In this document: piece after piece, positions 1-7,036 of the stretch
How positions within the stretch are numbered: the stretch's first letter is position 1
Layout: each line of letters starts with the position of its first letter
Assembly: GCA_002440145.1 (NCBI GenBank)
Contig: DJRS01000184.1
Coordinates: 1-7,249, forward strand
Direction: 5' to 3'
DNA: 7,249 nucleotides
Source of the DNA: Verrucomicrobia bacterium UBA6354
GTDB lineage: Bacteria > Verrucomicrobiota > Kiritimatiellia > RFP12 > UBA1067
Program-made: the position numbers and the translations under genes
Notes under the pieces: model-generated
Told to the model about the DNA's origin: nothing
The model's input: only the letters and a program-made list of their open reading frames with translations
Databases searched by the model: none

Positions 1-2516
1 CCGCCGCGCCACGTCCGGACTTCGCCACGTCCCAGCGTTCCCGGACCGCAGACATGGACGATCGCGTTCGTGTGGATCTCGGTCGCACCTGTGTAGGTGT
101 TGGCGGCATTCAGCCAGAACTGTCCCGTGAACGGGAAAATCAGGGAGCCGTTGCCGTCGATGGTCTGGTTGAACTTCGCCCCGCTCCATTCGGTGTCGCC
201 CATGAACTGCACCTCGTTCTCGATCGTCACGGGCCCGTTAAAATCGATCCAGCCGCTGCCGTTCGAGAAAAACGAAACCATTTTCGCCCAGCTCGTTTCC
301 GTTTCTGCGGGGCTTGTCCGTCCCCAGAAACCCGGCCCTGTGAAATACACACGCCCGCCGAACGTCGTGCCGCCTGCACCTGTCAGCTTCAGGCAGGCCC
401 CATATTCGGAATTGCCGCGCACATAAACGTCCTGACCTGCGGGCAGAATGTCGGCTGTGCCGCGCAGGTCAAGCACGCAGCCTTCGACATAAGTCGGTCC
501 CTTCCAACCCACGTTCGCGCGGTTCGGCCAATAGAGCGTCTTCCACGACTGGCTGCCCGCACGGCCGGCGAACGTGATGCCGCCGGCGCTCGTCAGTTTT
601 GTGCTGCCGAGATCCACATACGTCTCCTTGTCGGCCGAAGCCGCCCAAATGACACCCTCCGCGCCGAAATCGATTTCGCCGCCGTCTGCCATCCGGGCGG
701 GCTGGTCGCCCGACTCCGCCAGCGGATACTTGAAAATGACACCGCCGGGATTCGTCCCGTCCCCGACCGTCAGCTTGACGCCGTCGGCCATTTCAAGCGA
801 CCCGCCGTCGATCGTCAGCGAGCGGACGCGCGTGCTGTCCGTGAGCGTCGTGACCCCCGTCAGGCGGGCATTCGACATTTCGCCGCCCGCCAGTCCGTCC
901 GTCAACGTCACGGGCACGAGGCCGCGGCCTGTCGAGTAGGTCAGAAAACCGAATTCGTTCTGCGCGGCGGACGGGACACTCCCGCCGACGACGGTCGCCG
1001 GAAGCTGTTCTCCATCCGCGAAACCGTTCGCCTCAAATCGCACGCTACCGCCCAGCGCGTCAAGTCCGCCGGGTGTCCGCAGCGCCAGCGTGCCGCCCTG
1101 CGACGACCGCGAGAGCAACCCCAGGCGAAGCGCGACCGACGAACCTTCCGCTTCGATGTTCGCGTCTCCGCCGTAGACAAGCATGCCCTCGCGCGCCAGG
1201 TCGGCCTCGCCCGTCCCGCCCGCCGGGCGGTACTTCAGCCGTGCGGTCGAGAGCTCCAAGTCGCCGTTCGTGAGGAACACGCCGCTGCTCTCCGTAAATT
1301 CGCGAACGCCGTCAGTCACGCGCACCGCCGTGTCCGGCGCGGACGGAACGCTGGCCACCGGGGCGGATTCCGCCGCGCCGCCGTAGAACGTCTGCGTCAG
1401 CGTCACTTCGGTCAGCGCCGGGATGTCCGCCTCTTTCATCCACTGAAGCACGCGCCGCGTCAGGTCGATCCATTTCTCGCGACCGCCCGCCTTGCTCCAC
1501 GACATGTGGCTGATGAACACGAGCGGACGGCAAACGGCTTGCGCTTTCTGGATCTGCGCGATGACCTCCTCGTAGGTCGCCCCCTCGTCAAAGTAGAAGA
1601 AGCTCGGACGCTGCATCCACGGCACGAGTTCCGCCGGCGTATCGTCGTCCGTCGCGTACCAGCACCGCTCCTTCGGCATCACGCAGTCAGCTCCCGTGTA
1701 GCCGAACTCGCCGCCATAGACGGCTTTCACGCGGTTCGCGTCCACGAACGCCTCCCAGCCGCCGGGCTGAATCCATGTCTTCGGCTCGGGCAGTCCAAAG
1801 GCCGCGAAGTTCGCCCGCGTCGCGCGCGCCTGGATGCGCAAGACGTCCGGTGCCGGCTGAATCGCAATCTGGTCGACCAGCACCATCTCCTCGTCCGCGA
1901 GATCGAACGTCTGGTCGGTCTCGCCGTAGAACTCGCGCAGCTTGCGTCCGCCGTCCGCTGCAGTCGAAACGACGCCGAACAGCGCCGCCTTCGACGGAAT
2001 CCAGATCTTCTTGGAGAATGTCAGTTGCGCGGCGACGGTCGTGTCGTCGCAGAAGAGCGCCCCGTCCGTCACATGTCCCGTGAAGCGGACGTTCTTTGCG
2101 TGTCCAAGATCGATTTCGGGCTCGAACCGCACCTTCCGTGCAGACGCATTGGCGGAGCCGAACCATGCCGCGTTCCGATCCATGCCCGCACATGCCGCCA
2201 CGTAGTCCGTTTCCTTCAGCCACTGTGCGACATAGACGGCATGCGCGGCGGTATGATCCATGATCTCGAACCCGTCGTCCGACAGCGCCTTGAGGCAGGC
2301 CCCCTGCTCGTCCGAAAGGCCGCCGCTGACCACGGCAAACGAGCAACGCACGTTTTCGGCCTTGAACGCCTCCGCGACGGCGCGCCAGTCGTCGGGCGTG
2401 TGGTTGTCGTCGAACCGGAACGCGACGGCCGCCGTCGACGCTGCGGCGTGTACGCCGTAAGCCGCCAGTGCAGCTGCGGCCAAGGCAAACGATTTGCGAA
2501 TGAGTATCGTTTTCAT
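1..2516 (-). CDS. Secreted polysaccharide deacetylase-like (CE4/NodB) protein with C-terminal beta-strand repeats, 3' end cut by window edge
   Basis: The frame is open from ATG at 2516 to the left edge: 838 codons with no stop, so the C-terminus is missing. Residues 1-24 form a signal peptide (K2, R7, K8, then an Ala/Leu core, probable cleavage after VHA24). Residues about 28-375 look like a NodB/CE4 deacetylase: FRFDD at 33-37 (D36 base, D37 metal ligand), HTAAH at 88-92 (both metal histidines), a QPGG at 250-253 resembling the RxPxG motif, and VFISH at 333-337 (motif-5 histidine). The stretch at about 105-245 is longer than in simple CE4 enzymes and may be an insertion. After an Ala/Pro/Ser linker (about 380-400) come Gly/Thr-rich beta repeats; NTYTGATEI at 806-814 matches autotransporter-associated beta-strand (PATR) repeats. 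The protein is probably secreted or surface-bound and removes acetyl groups from a glycan; the substrate is unknown. Its start overlaps the GH27 stop as ATGA. Gene reality is near certain, deacetylase assignment good, PATR moderate. Confidence 0.88.
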   Translation of the reverse strand, partial: MKTILIRKSFALAAAALAAYGVHAAASTAAVAFRFDDNHTPDDWRAVAEAFKAENVRCSFAVVSGGLSDEQGACLKALSDDGFEIMDHTAAHAVYVAQWLKETDYVAACAGMDRNAAWFGSANASARKVRFEPEIDLGHAKNVRFTGHVTDGALFCDDTTVAAQLTFSKKIWIPSKAALFGVVSTAADGGRKLREFYGETDQTFDLADEEMVLVDQIAIQPAPDVLRIQARATRANFAAFGLPEPKTWIQPGGWEAFVDANRVKAVYGGEFGYTGADCVMPKERCWYATDDDTPAELVPWMQRPSFFYFDEGATYEEVIAQIQKAQAVCRPLVFISHMSWSKAGGREKWIDLTRRVLQWMKEADIPALTEVTLTQTFYGGAAESAPVASVPSAPDTAVRVTDGVREFTESSGVFLTNGDLELSTARLKYRPAGGTGEADLAREGMLVYGGDANIEAEGSSVALRLGLLSRSSQGGTLALRTPGGLDALGGSVRFEANGFADGEQLPATVVGGSVPSAAQNEFGFLTYSTGRGLVPVTLTDGLAGGEMSNARLTGVTTLTDSTRVRSLTIDGGSLEMADGVKLTVGDGTNPGGVIFKYPLAESGDQPARMADGGEIDFGAEGVIWAASADKETYVDLGSTKLTSAGGITFAGRAGSQSWKTLYWPNRANVGWKGPTYVEGCVLDLRGTADILPAGQDVYVRGNSEYGACLKLTGAGGTTFGGRVYFTGPGFWGRTSPAETETSWAKMVSFFSNGSGWIDFNGPVTIENEVQFMGDTEWSGAKFNQTIDGNGSLIFPFTGQFWLNAANTYTGATEIHTNAIVHVCGPGTLGRGEVRTWRG

Positions 2517-5500
2517 TGTCTTGTCTCCTTATTGTTTGTCATTGGATAGATGCGATACAGGTTGGCGGCGTGTCCGAAGACCGTGGTCTTCAGGTGTCCG
2601 TCTTTCAGCGGCGGCAGGTCGACTTGCCGCCAGACGTCGCGGAGACGTCCGCGCGTCGGCAAACCGAACGCCGCGAAATCGACCGTGACAGTCTTGTCGG
2701 CACGCGACGGATTGAACAGCGCGACCGCCCGGCCACCATCCGCAAGCGGGCGCGTCCACACCTGGACAAGATTCACGTCGCCAACGGCTTCCGCGCCGCG
2801 GCCGAGCGCGTCCTGGTCGATGTCGATAACCTCGTCGTTCGTCAGGAGCGCGCGCGTGAAGTCGTCCAGCGCCGTCATGTCGCAGCCGATCAGCAGGGGC
2901 GCCGCGGCCATCGCCCACATCGAGACGTGTGCGTATTGCTCGTTCGGCGTGAGCCCGCACTGCCGGTGGTCGGGCTTCAGCACGAGCATGTCCGGGTCGT
3001 TCCAGGCGCCCGGTGCCGTGTAACGCCCGATCCGGGCTTGTTTCTCGATGGCGGGACCGACAACCACCCATCCGTCCCACACGTCGCCCGTCGTGCGCCA
3101 GCACTGTCCGCCGGCTGCGGCGCCCCACGTCCAGACGTCGCCCATGCCATACTGGCAGATAGACAGCACGATGTCGCGGTCGGCTTCGGCCAGCAGACGT
3201 CCCATCAGCTCGTAGGGGTGGCGCAACTTCTCTTCGTAAGAGCCCGCAAACGCAACCTCCCCATAACTGCACCAGTCGTATTTTACATAGTCGAAGCCCC
3301 AGTTGCACCAGGTCTTCACGTCCTGTCGCTCGTGTCCGTATGACCCTTCGCAACCACCGCATGTCTTGGGGCCCGGCGACGAATAGATGCCGATCTGAAG
3401 TCCCTTCGCGTGAACGTAGTCGGCAAGGTCCTTCATGTCCGGAAACGCTCCGCTCGGCAGGATCGTGCCGTCCGCCGCACGTTCGGGACCGTTGAGTTCG
3501 GGACGTCCCTTGCCGCGTTCGCCGTTGTTGCGCGACCAAAAGTCGTCGATGTTCACGTAGCGGTAGCCGTGGTCGGCGAGGCCGGTCGCGATCAGCGCAT
3601 CGGCCTGCTCGCGCACCTTCTTGTCGGTCACGCGGTCGTAGAACGCATTCCAGCTGCTCCATCCCATCGGCGGCGTCAGGGCGATTTTTTCACCGGCGCG
3701 GATGGTGAACCGTTTCACGGCGCGTCCGGCCGCATTCGCCGCCGTCAGAACAAAAGAATAGTCGCCCGGCCGCGCGAGCCGGCCGCGGATAATCCGCGTC
3801 TCCGCGTCCCATATCAAACCCTTCGGCATCTTTCCGCCGCGGACGGGGGCGAGCGTCGCCTTGAGCGGTCGCTCACCCGCGACGGGCACCCGATACAGGA
3901 TCTCTCGCCCAGGACGAACCCCCAGAAAAGCCGGCGTGTTGATGCGCGGCGCGCGCGCGGGCGGCGGCGTCAGGATGCCCAGCTGCGTCGAACGATCCGA
4001 AAGATCGTCGTTTGGTTTCGCCCCCTTTACCATGCGGAACACGGCGTTGCACCAGTCTGCGTGGTCACAAGCGATGCCGTCGCCGCCGTCCGTCACGACC
4101 AGTTCGACAACCTGAACGCCCGACAGGTCGGCGAACAGCGGACGCCCGCCGTCGCGCTTGTGCAGGATGCCCGAACGCGCGAGAAGCCGTCCGTCGCCGT
4201 AGACGAGGAACTCGGCGCTGCCCTCGCCCGCCACCTCGCCGTCGATGCCGACGACGGCCGTGAACGCGAGGCCCTTCCCGTCGACCGCGACCTCGAAGCG
4301 GCTGGGCGCGTGCGTGCCGACGCCGCAGGTGTAGGTTTTGCCGCCCAGCGTCAACGGCGCGCCCTCGTTCGCGCGGCACTTGCGCGCCTGCCCGCTGCCG
4401 CACGACATTTTCGTCAAATCCATCTTCGCGAGCGGGAACGTGTCGAACACGGTCTTCTTCGTGCGTGTTTCGGGGCATGTGCCGCACGGCTTTTCGCCGA
4501 GAAACGCGAGGAATGCGGCTCTGTCGTCTTTGCCGAACACGCGCGATCCCACGGAATCCGCCTCGATCTCGGATGCGTCGTCCGCATGTACCCTGTCCAG
4601 ACGGTCCGGATAGAGCCAGCGCAGACCTTTTGCGGGGCGTCCATGCCACCGCCCGTACGCGCCGGGGCCCGGCTCCCAACGATTGTCCGCGAAGACAAGC
4701 GCGGCGCGCCAATCGTTGAACATCCGCAGCAGGACGTTCTCCGATCCGGAAAACACGTTGTTCGACACGACGAATTCCCGCGTGTCCGCCGTGTTGTCGT
4801 AAAACATCAAATGCGCCGCATTCGGATTCCACCTCTGACGGTGGCCCCATCCTTTCCCCGCCTCGCGGCAGACGTTGTCCGCGAACACGATGTCCGACGT
4901 CTGCGCCCCTTCGCCCTGCTGCCAGTATTCGTAGGAATACTCCGCCCGGCGGATATCGTTGCCGCGCCAGACGATGTTCCGTTGCACGGAACCTTTCTCG
5001 CTCGACTGGTTGGACAGCGCCGCATCCCACACTTCCCAGACGCGGTTGGACTCGACCAGCACGTCTTCCGCATCGCCCCAGAATTCGATGCCGTTGCCGA
5101 AACGCACGCCGTTGCCGGCATCGTCCCTGTAATGGTAGGCGCCCCCGATCCAGCTCACGTCGCATCCGCGTATCGTAACGCGTTTCGCGCCCGCCCCGCC
5201 GAAGCCGTGCGCGCCCGCATACCGGACGTGCAACCCTTCGTACACGACGTCGTGCACGCCTTCCTGATCCACCCCGTGTCTTTTCTCGCACAGTTCAATC
5301 GACCGGAACCGTCCGGCCGGATTTCCCGGAACAGACTTCAGAAACACGCGGCGGGCCGCCGTGTCGTACGTGAAATCAAGATCGCGCGCGCACGCATCCC
5401 GGCCGCCGCGCTTGAATGCGCAACCCGATGCGCCACCATCGAACACGATATTGCCGATGTCGGCTGCCGTGCCGCCTGCACACGACCAGAATCCGTTGCC

Positions 5501-5797
5501 TTCGTTGCGCCAGTCGCCGCGTCGAGACCGCGGCAGACTCGGTTCTATGACGGGCTTAGCCCCCCCCCCCCAGGTCCCGTATGTGACCGGACATCCGGGT
5601 TCGCCCGACCGCGGTTTCAGCTGCCCGCGCCAAACGCCGCCGCGCTTGAAAAGAATGCGAGAGCCCGGCTCGGGCGCCAACGCGTTGACCCGGTCGAGGC
5701 TCCAACTTTCGTCTATGCGATACGTAGCGGCAAAAACCTCCGCCGCCGCGGACGCGGCAACCGCCGCGAATACGATTCTGACTGTCTGCATTCTCAT
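2513..5797 (-). CDS. Secreted multidomain GH27 alpha-galactosidase-type glycoside hydrolase with N-terminal beta-helix and NPCBM
   Basis: This 1094-residue protein is much longer than a bare GH27 enzyme of about 400. Domains in order: signal peptide 1-23 (cleavage after VFA); right-handed parallel beta-helix about 25-400; NPCBM/CBM51-like carbohydrate-binding module about 454-592; He_PIG-like Ig fold about 617-700; GH27 (beta/alpha)8 barrel about 705-1005; C-terminal beta-sandwich about 1006-1090. Catalytic signatures are intact: NIDD 749-752 (substrate-binding aspartates), nucleophile D841 in VKYDWC, acid/base D905 in RTTGDVWDGW, and GAWNDPDM 930-937. C813 and C843 match the conserved GH27 active-site disulfide. 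The family removes terminal alpha-D-galactose or alpha-N-acetylgalactosamine (some members beta-L-arabinopyranose) with retention. Where human alpha-galactosidase A has Glu203 in CEW, this protein has Q882 in CQYG, so exact specificity is open. The start overlaps the regulator stop as ATGA. No Shine-Dalgarno is visible; M3 is an alternative start. A 12-base G run encodes W76-G79 in frame. Confidence 0.96.
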   Translation of the reverse strand: MRMQTVRIVFAAVAASAAAEVFAATYRIDESWSLDRVNALAPEPGSRILFKRGGVWRGQLKPRSGEPGCPVTYGTWGGGAKPVIEPSLPRSRRGDWRNEGNGFWSCAGGTAADIGNIVFDGGASGCAFKRGGRDACARDLDFTYDTAARRVFLKSVPGNPAGRFRSIELCEKRHGVDQEGVHDVVYEGLHVRYAGAHGFGGAGAKRVTIRGCDVSWIGGAYHYRDDAGNGVRFGNGIEFWGDAEDVLVESNRVWEVWDAALSNQSSEKGSVQRNIVWRGNDIRRAEYSYEYWQQGEGAQTSDIVFADNVCREAGKGWGHRQRWNPNAAHLMFYDNTADTREFVVSNNVFSGSENVLLRMFNDWRAALVFADNRWEPGPGAYGRWHGRPAKGLRWLYPDRLDRVHADDASEIEADSVGSRVFGKDDRAAFLAFLGEKPCGTCPETRTKKTVFDTFPLAKMDLTKMSCGSGQARKCRANEGAPLTLGGKTYTCGVGTHAPSRFEVAVDGKGLAFTAVVGIDGEVAGEGSAEFLVYGDGRLLARSGILHKRDGGRPLFADLSGVQVVELVVTDGGDGIACDHADWCNAVFRMVKGAKPNDDLSDRSTQLGILTPPPARAPRINTPAFLGVRPGREILYRVPVAGERPLKATLAPVRGGKMPKGLIWDAETRIIRGRLARPGDYSFVLTAANAAGRAVKRFTIRAGEKIALTPPMGWSSWNAFYDRVTDKKVREQADALIATGLADHGYRYVNIDDFWSRNNGERGKGRPELNGPERAADGTILPSGAFPDMKDLADYVHAKGLQIGIYSSPGPKTCGGCEGSYGHERQDVKTWCNWGFDYVKYDWCSYGEVAFAGSYEEKLRHPYELMGRLLAEADRDIVLSICQYGMGDVWTWGAAAGGQCWRTTGDVWDGWVVVGPAIEKQARIGRYTAPGAWNDPDMLVLKPDHRQCGLTPNEQYAHVSMWAMAAAPLLIGCDMTALDDFTRALLTNDEVIDIDQDALGRGAEAVGDVNLVQVWTRPLADGGRAVALFNPSRADKTVTVDFAAFGLPTRGRLRDVWRQVDLPPLKDGHLKTTVFGHAANLYRIYPMTNNKETRQ
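2525..2530 (-). promoter_or_regulatory. Shine-Dalgarno site of the deacetylase-like gene
   Basis: AAGGAG lies 8 bases upstream of the ATG at 2516, inside the last codons of the GH27 gene (it encodes Lys-Glu near the C-terminus). It fixes the start choice and suggests that this gene is translated both independently and by coupling through the ATGA overlap. Confidence 0.85.
5560..5571 (-). repeat. 12-base homopolymeric G tract inside the GH27 gene
   Basis: The plus strand has 12 consecutive C (12 G in the coding strand). It encodes the end of W76 and G77-G79 in the YGTWGGGAKPVIE segment at the start of the beta-helix. At length 12 the gene is in frame. A gain or loss of one base would truncate the protein early, so the tract is either a slippage-prone contingency site or a place where sequencing or assembly could be wrong. 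Confidence 0.95.
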
Positions 5798-6957
5798 CGT
5801 TTTACATTATACGCTTTTTCCGCTCCGCCGGCGCGGAATGACATGTCAACTTTCGACACCGTCCCCGCACGCGTCGATTCGCGCGCGAAAAGCGGCGCGT
5901 TCAACAGAATCCGCCGCGAGGGCAACGACGGTTCGCGCATGCGTTCGCGCAGACTGCGGTAGGCGATGCGCGCGATGTCATCGCAAGGCTGGCGCACGGA
6001 CGTGAGCGGCGGCACCGCGTTCACCGCGTTCCGCACGTCGTCGAAACCGGCCAGCATCACCTCGTCCGGAACCGAAATGCCGAGTTGCGCCAGCGTATTG
6101 CGGAAGTGGACGGCCACGAAATCCGACTCGCAGATTATCGCGTCCGGACGGGTGCGCCGTTTGAACAACGGAGCGAAATACGCCACGTCGTCCGGACGCG
6201 CCGTCAGCACGGCCTCGGTCGGGCGCACCCCTTCCAGCACGCTCAACACCCCGGCCATCCGGTCGCGGATGACCGCCGGTCCGTTCGGGCACAGCAGAAA
6301 CCGGATCCGCCGCGCACCCTGGCGCTTCATGTGCAAACCAAGCTCGCGACCCGCGCTGAAGTTGTCTATGCCGACGAAGTCGTGCCGGTAAACGCCCTCG
6401 CTGCGCTCCACGTCACGGTCGATCAAAACGACGGGGATGCCCGCACGGTTGAAAACCGAGATGATCTCGCACGTCACGCGCGAAGGGGACTTGATGAACG
6501 CCAGCGGCTGGAAGATGACGCCCGCCACGCGCTGGCGCACGAACAGGCGCGCCACCTCGCAGGCTTCGTGCGCCCGCTGCTCGGGCGTTGGCGAAGCCAC
6601 GTCGCCCAGGACAAACGAAAAGCCGTCGCGCTGCGCGTAGCGCGCCAATGACGTGCATATGAGGGGGAATATCTCGCCAAGCGACATGCTCGGCATGATC
6701 AGCCCCAAATGCCCGGACTCGGCGCACGCCGTCCGCGTCGCAAACGTCCCGGCTCCGCGGCGGCGCCAGATCAATCCTTTTCGCCGCAACTCCTCCATCG
6801 CTTTGACGACCGTGATGCGCGAGACGCCGAATCGCCGCATCAACGCCTCTTCGGACGGCAAGGGCACATCCAGCGGATACGCCCCTTCGCGCAGTCTTTT
6901 TTGCAACCATATGCTTATTTGCCGGTATTTCGCCACTCCCGCGCTCTGCTTTTCCAT
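5794..6957 (-). CDS. GntR-type winged-helix / LacI-type sugar-binding transcriptional regulator
   Basis: This is a 387-residue cytoplasmic DNA-binding regulator with the AraR-like hybrid layout. Residues about 10-73 are a GntR winged helix-turn-helix: LPSEEALMRRFGVSRITVVK (33-52) holds the recognition helix, and RRRGAGTF (65-72) is the wing. Residues about 83-361 are a LacI/periplasmic-binding-protein-type effector domain, with GLIMPS (85-90), VVLIDRD (176-182), GFDD (304-307) and TSVRQP (319-324). The family binds a sugar or sugar phosphate that changes operator affinity. The last 25 or so residues after ARESTRAG form a tail beyond the usual fold, and its DNA contains the promoter of the next gene. 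ATG at 6957 is chosen because GAGAGGA lies 10 bases upstream and a TATAAT lies 30 bases upstream. First gene of the operon, overlapping the GH27 start by ATGA. Probably controls itself and the two enzymes; the ligand cannot be read from the sequence. Confidence 0.95.
   Translation of the reverse strand: MEKQSAGVAKYRQISIWLQKRLREGAYPLDVPLPSEEALMRRFGVSRITVVKAMEELRRKGLIWRRRGAGTFATRTACAESGHLGLIMPSMSLGEIFPLICTSLARYAQRDGFSFVLGDVASPTPEQRAHEACEVARLFVRQRVAGVIFQPLAFIKSPSRVTCEIISVFNRAGIPVVLIDRDVERSEGVYRHDFVGIDNFSAGRELGLHMKRQGARRIRFLLCPNGPAVIRDRMAGVLSVLEGVRPTEAVLTARPDDVAYFAPLFKRRTRPDAIICESDFVAVHFRNTLAQLGISVPDEVMLAGFDDVRNAVNAVPPLTSVRQPCDDIARIAYRSLRERMREPSLPSRRILLNAPLFARESTRAGTVSKVDMSFRAGGAEKAYNVKR
5806..5854 (-). 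promoter_or_regulatory. Putative internal promoter of the GH27 gene with TGACATGTCA operator
   Basis: A perfect TATAAT (5806-5811) lies in the last codons of the regulator gene. Exactly 27 bases upstream is the perfect 10-base palindrome TGACATGTCA (5839-5848), inside an 18-base block (5837-5854) that recurs with 16/18 identity before the regulator. The hexamer at 17-base spacing (GCGCCG on the minus strand) does not resemble a -35 box, which suggests dependence on a bound activator. Initiation about 7 bases after TATAAT would fall near 5799, two bases before the GH27 ATG. No experimental proof. Confidence 0.6.
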
Positions 6958-6967
6958 TTGCCCACCA

Positions 6968-6974
6968 TCCTCTC
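6968..6974 (-). promoter_or_regulatory. Shine-Dalgarno site of the regulator gene
   Basis: GAGAGGA on the minus strand lies 10 bases upstream of ATG 6957. The spacing is slightly long but acceptable. A GGTGG closer to the start is a weaker alternative. Confidence 0.6.
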
Positions 6975-6987
6975 ACTGTTCATGAAT

Positions 6988-7036
6988 ATTATACCAAACT
7001 TTAGATCATTTTGCACAAAATGACATATCAACTTCC
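6988..7036 (-). promoter_or_regulatory. Putative operon promoter upstream of the regulator, with TGACATATCA operator
   Basis: A perfect TATAAT (6988-6993) is followed by a leader of about 23 bases that holds the regulator's ribosome-binding site. Exactly 27 bases upstream of TATAAT is TGACATATCA (7021-7030), part of an 18-base block (7019-7036) that matches the internal promoter's block at 16 of 18 positions with identical spacing to the -10. The -35 position (GTGCAA at 17-base spacing) is weak. The local AT-richness contrasts with the GC-rich surroundings, as expected for a promoter. Confidence 0.7.
7006..7023. promoter_or_regulatory. 18-base inverted repeat over the regulator's -35 region
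   Basis: TCATTTTG-CA-CAAAATGA has perfect 8-base arms around a 2-base centre. It covers the -35 position of the putative regulator promoter and shares its last three bases (TGA) with the TGACATATCA element. Its shape fits a dimeric repressor operator, for example for autorepression. No equivalent is seen at the internal GH27 promoter. Confidence 0.6.

Noticed and set aside
54..2549. Long plus-strand open frame of 831 codons
   Set aside because: It lies antisense to the deacetylase-like gene, has an Arg/Ala/His-rich low-information composition and no recognisable domain. It is a shadow caused by GC-rich codon use.
5826..5833. CGCCGGCG palindrome near the internal promoter
   Set aside because: It is a short GC-only palindrome in coding DNA of a GC-rich genome, expected by chance, with no counterpart at the other promoter.
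5844..5849. Perfect TTGACA hexamer on the minus strand as a -35 box for the TATAAT at 5806-5811
   Set aside because: The spacing is 32 bases, far from the usual 16-18. The hexamer is better explained as part of the shared TGACATRTCA motif, and the other copy reads TTGATA at the same place.
3410..5962. Long plus-strand open frame of 850 codons
   Set aside because: It is antisense to the GH27 gene, whose catalytic motifs are unmistakable. Its composition is typical of an antisense shadow.
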